7,836 bases of DNA, from contig JAIRTI010000229.1 of the NCBI GenBank assembly GCA_031255035.1, positions 1-7,836 on the forward strand. Direction: 5' to 3'. The notes beneath the pieces are model-generated. The model did not search any database. It was not told where the DNA came from and saw only the letters and a list, made by a program, of their open reading frames with translations. Positions 7,097 to 7,836 of the stretch are shown here, piece after piece. A program made the translations under genes and the position numbers. Origin of the DNA: Desulfovibrio sp. (GTDB lineage: Bacteria; Desulfobacterota; Desulfovibrionia; Desulfovibrionales; Desulfovibrionaceae). Within the stretch, counting starts at the first letter, position 1; every line of letters starts with the position of its first letter.

Positions 7097-7587
7097 ACGC
7101 CTTTGACGTCGTTGTTCAGACAACGGCCAACAACATAGCCAATATCAATACGGACGGCTTCAAGTCCCGCCATGTGGCGCTGATGAGCGGCCCTTACCAG
7201 GATGAAGGCGTGCGCCTTGCCTCCACCTACCGGGATATGACGCCCGGCCCGGCGATTATCAACCATCTGGCGGGCAACGATGTGCGCGACGCCTATGAAA
7301 CGTCCGCCAGGGGCCTGCGCATTTCCGAGGAAAATTACGATAGCGCCGTCGCCCAGGATTTGGACAGGGTACAGCAGGCCAATACCGCCGACGCCTGGCG
7401 GGTGGAAGACTACCGGGACGGGCAGAACGCCAGATCCTATTTGCGCGGCTTTGTGGAAGGCAGCAACACGGATCTGCCCAGGGAGTTCGGCAATCTTATC
7501 AGCACCGAAAACGCATACAGCGCCGTGGCCGTCACCATACGCGCCATGGACGAGATGACCGGTTCGTTGTTGAACGTCAAAGTGTAA
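7063..7587 (+). CDS. Compact flagellar basal-body rod-family protein (FlgC/FlgG-like)
   Basis: A 174-residue protein with the signatures of the flagellar rod/hook axial family at both ends. Residues 9-34 (SALNAFDVVVQTTANNIANI followed by NTDGFK) match the N-terminal rod domain; the ANNIANxNTxGFK form is more typical of FlgG, FlgF or FlgE than of FlgC. Residues 132-174 (EGSNTDLPREFGNLISTENA and on to MDEMTGSLLNVKV) match the C-terminal rod domain that forms the paired coiled coil. Members of this family are exported by the flagellar type III apparatus without a cleaved signal, and none is seen here. The length is close to FlgC, but the middle (about 60-130), rich in charged residues, is not one I recognise. 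No other flagellar gene is visible; the gene instead overlaps a dsbD-like gene by 34 bases. It could be a rod subunit encoded away from the main flagellar cluster, or a diverged paralogue. I give no symbol because the subtype is unclear. Confidence 0.82.
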   Translation: MPNFSIPTSALNAFDVVVQTTANNIANINTDGFKSRHVALMSGPYQDEGVRLASTYRDMTPGPAIINHLAGNDVRDAYETSARGLRISEENYDSAVAQDLDRVQQANTADAWRVEDYRDGQNARSYLRGFVEGSNTDLPREFGNLISTENAYSAVAVTIRAMDEMTGSLLNVKV

Positions 7588-7618
7588 GTCCGGCGTTTCA
7601 CCGCACAGCAAACCCCAT

Positions 7619-7643
7619 GGAAGCGCTGCTTTTTCATTTTGGC
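7619..7643 (+). repeat. Dispersed repeat, copy B (left arm of the nested palindrome)
   Basis: GGAAGCGCTG (7619-7628) is identical to 4845-4854. After one inserted C the match continues through TTTTTC and TTTT, giving 22 of 24 positions against copy A. It is inverted relative to copy C, with which it pairs at 20 of 24 positions plus one bulge. It lies 31 bases after the rod-like gene stop. Confidence 0.65.
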
Positions 7644-7654
7644 GTCGTTGCCGC

Positions 7655-7711
7655 GGCTTTTTTGAAGGGAGGGGCAGGACCGAAGAGTCCAGCCCCCCCT
7701 TCAAAAAAGCC
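7655..7711. other. Strong inner hairpin of the nested palindrome
   Basis: GGCTTTTTTGAAGGG (7655-7669) is perfectly complementary to CCCTTCAAAAAAGCC (7697-7711). After a bulged A (7670), GGGGC (7671-7675) pairs with GCCCC (7692-7696). After an A-A mismatch, GGAC (7677-7680) pairs with GTCC (7687-7690). The loop is CGAAGA. That gives 24 paired bases per arm. The T run lies in the 5' arm and TTGTGCC follows the stem, so it is not a standard intrinsic terminator on either strand, though it would be a strong RNA structure or a cruciform in DNA. Confidence 0.8.
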
Positions 7712-7747
7712 TTGTGCCTGACCAAAACGAAAAATAGAGCTTCCTTA
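7712..7747 (-). repeat. Dispersed 36-base repeat, copy C (inverted)
   Basis: Read on the minus strand from 7747 down to 7712, this begins TAAGGAAGCTCTA and ends CAGGCACAA. It matches copy A at 31 of 36 positions without gaps. It forms the right arm of the nested palindrome and overlaps by three bases the perfect 22-bp inverted repeat that follows. With copy A it brackets the dsbD-like and rod-like genes as inverted repeats. Confidence 0.75.
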
Positions 7748-7797
7748 TATAAAGAGTGAAGGCCGTTTTGAATAGACGGCCTTCACTCTTTATATAA
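7745..7797. terminator. Perfect 22-bp inverted repeat, candidate bidirectional terminator
   Basis: The arm at 7745-7766 (TTATATAAAG, AGTGAAGGCCGT) is the exact reverse complement of 7776-7797, around a 9-base loop (7767-7775). The core stem GTGAAGGCCGT is GC-balanced and is followed in both directions by a T-rich tail (TCTTTATATAA), which suits an intrinsic terminator working on either strand. The tail is not a pure T run and the symmetry extends further than termination needs, so a palindromic repeat or protein-binding site is also possible. It would end the dsbD/rod transcript about 160 bases after its last stop. Confidence 0.55.
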
Positions 7798-7836
7798 ACA
7801 AAAATTCTAATTTTGTCGAAGCCAATTTGATCGCAT
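7798..7836. other. AT-rich right edge with no supported gene
   Basis: This stretch holds a short A/T dyad, ACAAAA (7798-7803) against TTTTGT (7811-7816), and nothing else I can support. On the minus strand the three frames entering from the edge meet stops at 7809-7807, 7792-7790 and 7703-7701. The tail of a convergent gene ending at one of the first two cannot be excluded, but there is too little sequence to identify one. Confidence 0.3.

Larger units (their letters stand above)
7619..7744. repeat. 126-base nested palindromic element
   Basis: Three layers of complementarity share one centre. The outer arms are copy B (7619-7643) against the end of copy C (7721-7744). The next layer is unpaired (7644-7654 and 7712-7720). 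The inner arms form a near-perfect 57-base hairpin (7655-7711). No reading frame of note lies inside. The size, the palindromic form and the reuse of its arm elsewhere in the window resemble small non-autonomous repeats (REP or MITE class). Bordering target-site duplications are not evident. A simple pair of mRNA-end structures is the alternative. Confidence 0.6.

Noticed and set aside
7655..7711. Intrinsic terminator for the rod-like gene
   Set aside because: The T run lies in the 5' arm of the stem and no U-tract follows on either strand, so the hairpin is recorded as a structure, not as a terminator.
7701..7835. Minus-strand open frame entering from the right edge (44 codons)
   Set aside because: It would read through both strong palindromes and shows no recognisable family; chance openness of AT-rich sequence is more likely.

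Overview
The window is a GC-rich bacterial chromosome segment in which every recognisable gene lies on the + strand. The protein families, above all a glycyl-tRNA synthetase alpha subunit beginning [14 protein letters not shown], most resemble what I remember of Desulfovibrio-type sulfate reducers (Desulfovibrionaceae, e.g. Desulfovibrio or Bilophila). That assignment is an inference from memory, not a search result.

Layout. Positions 1-1533 hold the C-terminal 510 residues of a DeaD/CsdA-type DEAD-box RNA helicase that starts before the window. A 111-base gap with stem-loops follows, then the two-gene operon for tetrameric glycyl-tRNA synthetase: glyQ (1645-2517, GTG start) and glyS (2567-4684). 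A 252-base non-coding stretch (4685-4936) leads into a second transcription unit. This contains a DsbD/ScsB-type membrane thiol:disulfide reductant transporter (4937-7096) overlapping by 34 bases a small protein with flagellar basal-body rod domains at both ends (7063-7587). The last 249 bases are non-coding as far as I can see and are packed with palindromes. The final 92 bases are AT-rich (30 G or C in 92).

How the genes work together. Helicase and glycyl-tRNA synthetase are housekeeping RNA/translation functions. The dsbD-like and rod-like genes are probably translated from one message. The first delivers electrons to periplasmic thiols. The second is predicted to be exported through the flagellar apparatus, but nothing visible links the two functionally.

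Most unusual is a family of short repeats. A 36-base sequence in the dsbD leader (4842-4877) recurs inverted at 7712-7747 with 31 of 36 identities. A shorter direct copy lies at 7619-7643. The two right-hand copies are the outer arms of a 126-base nested palindrome, abutted by a perfect 22-bp inverted repeat. The dsbD/rod gene pair is therefore bracketed by inverted copies of a dispersed repeat. No transposase, CRISPR array, tRNA, rRNA or known defence system is visible, and most of the window is ordinary core genome.
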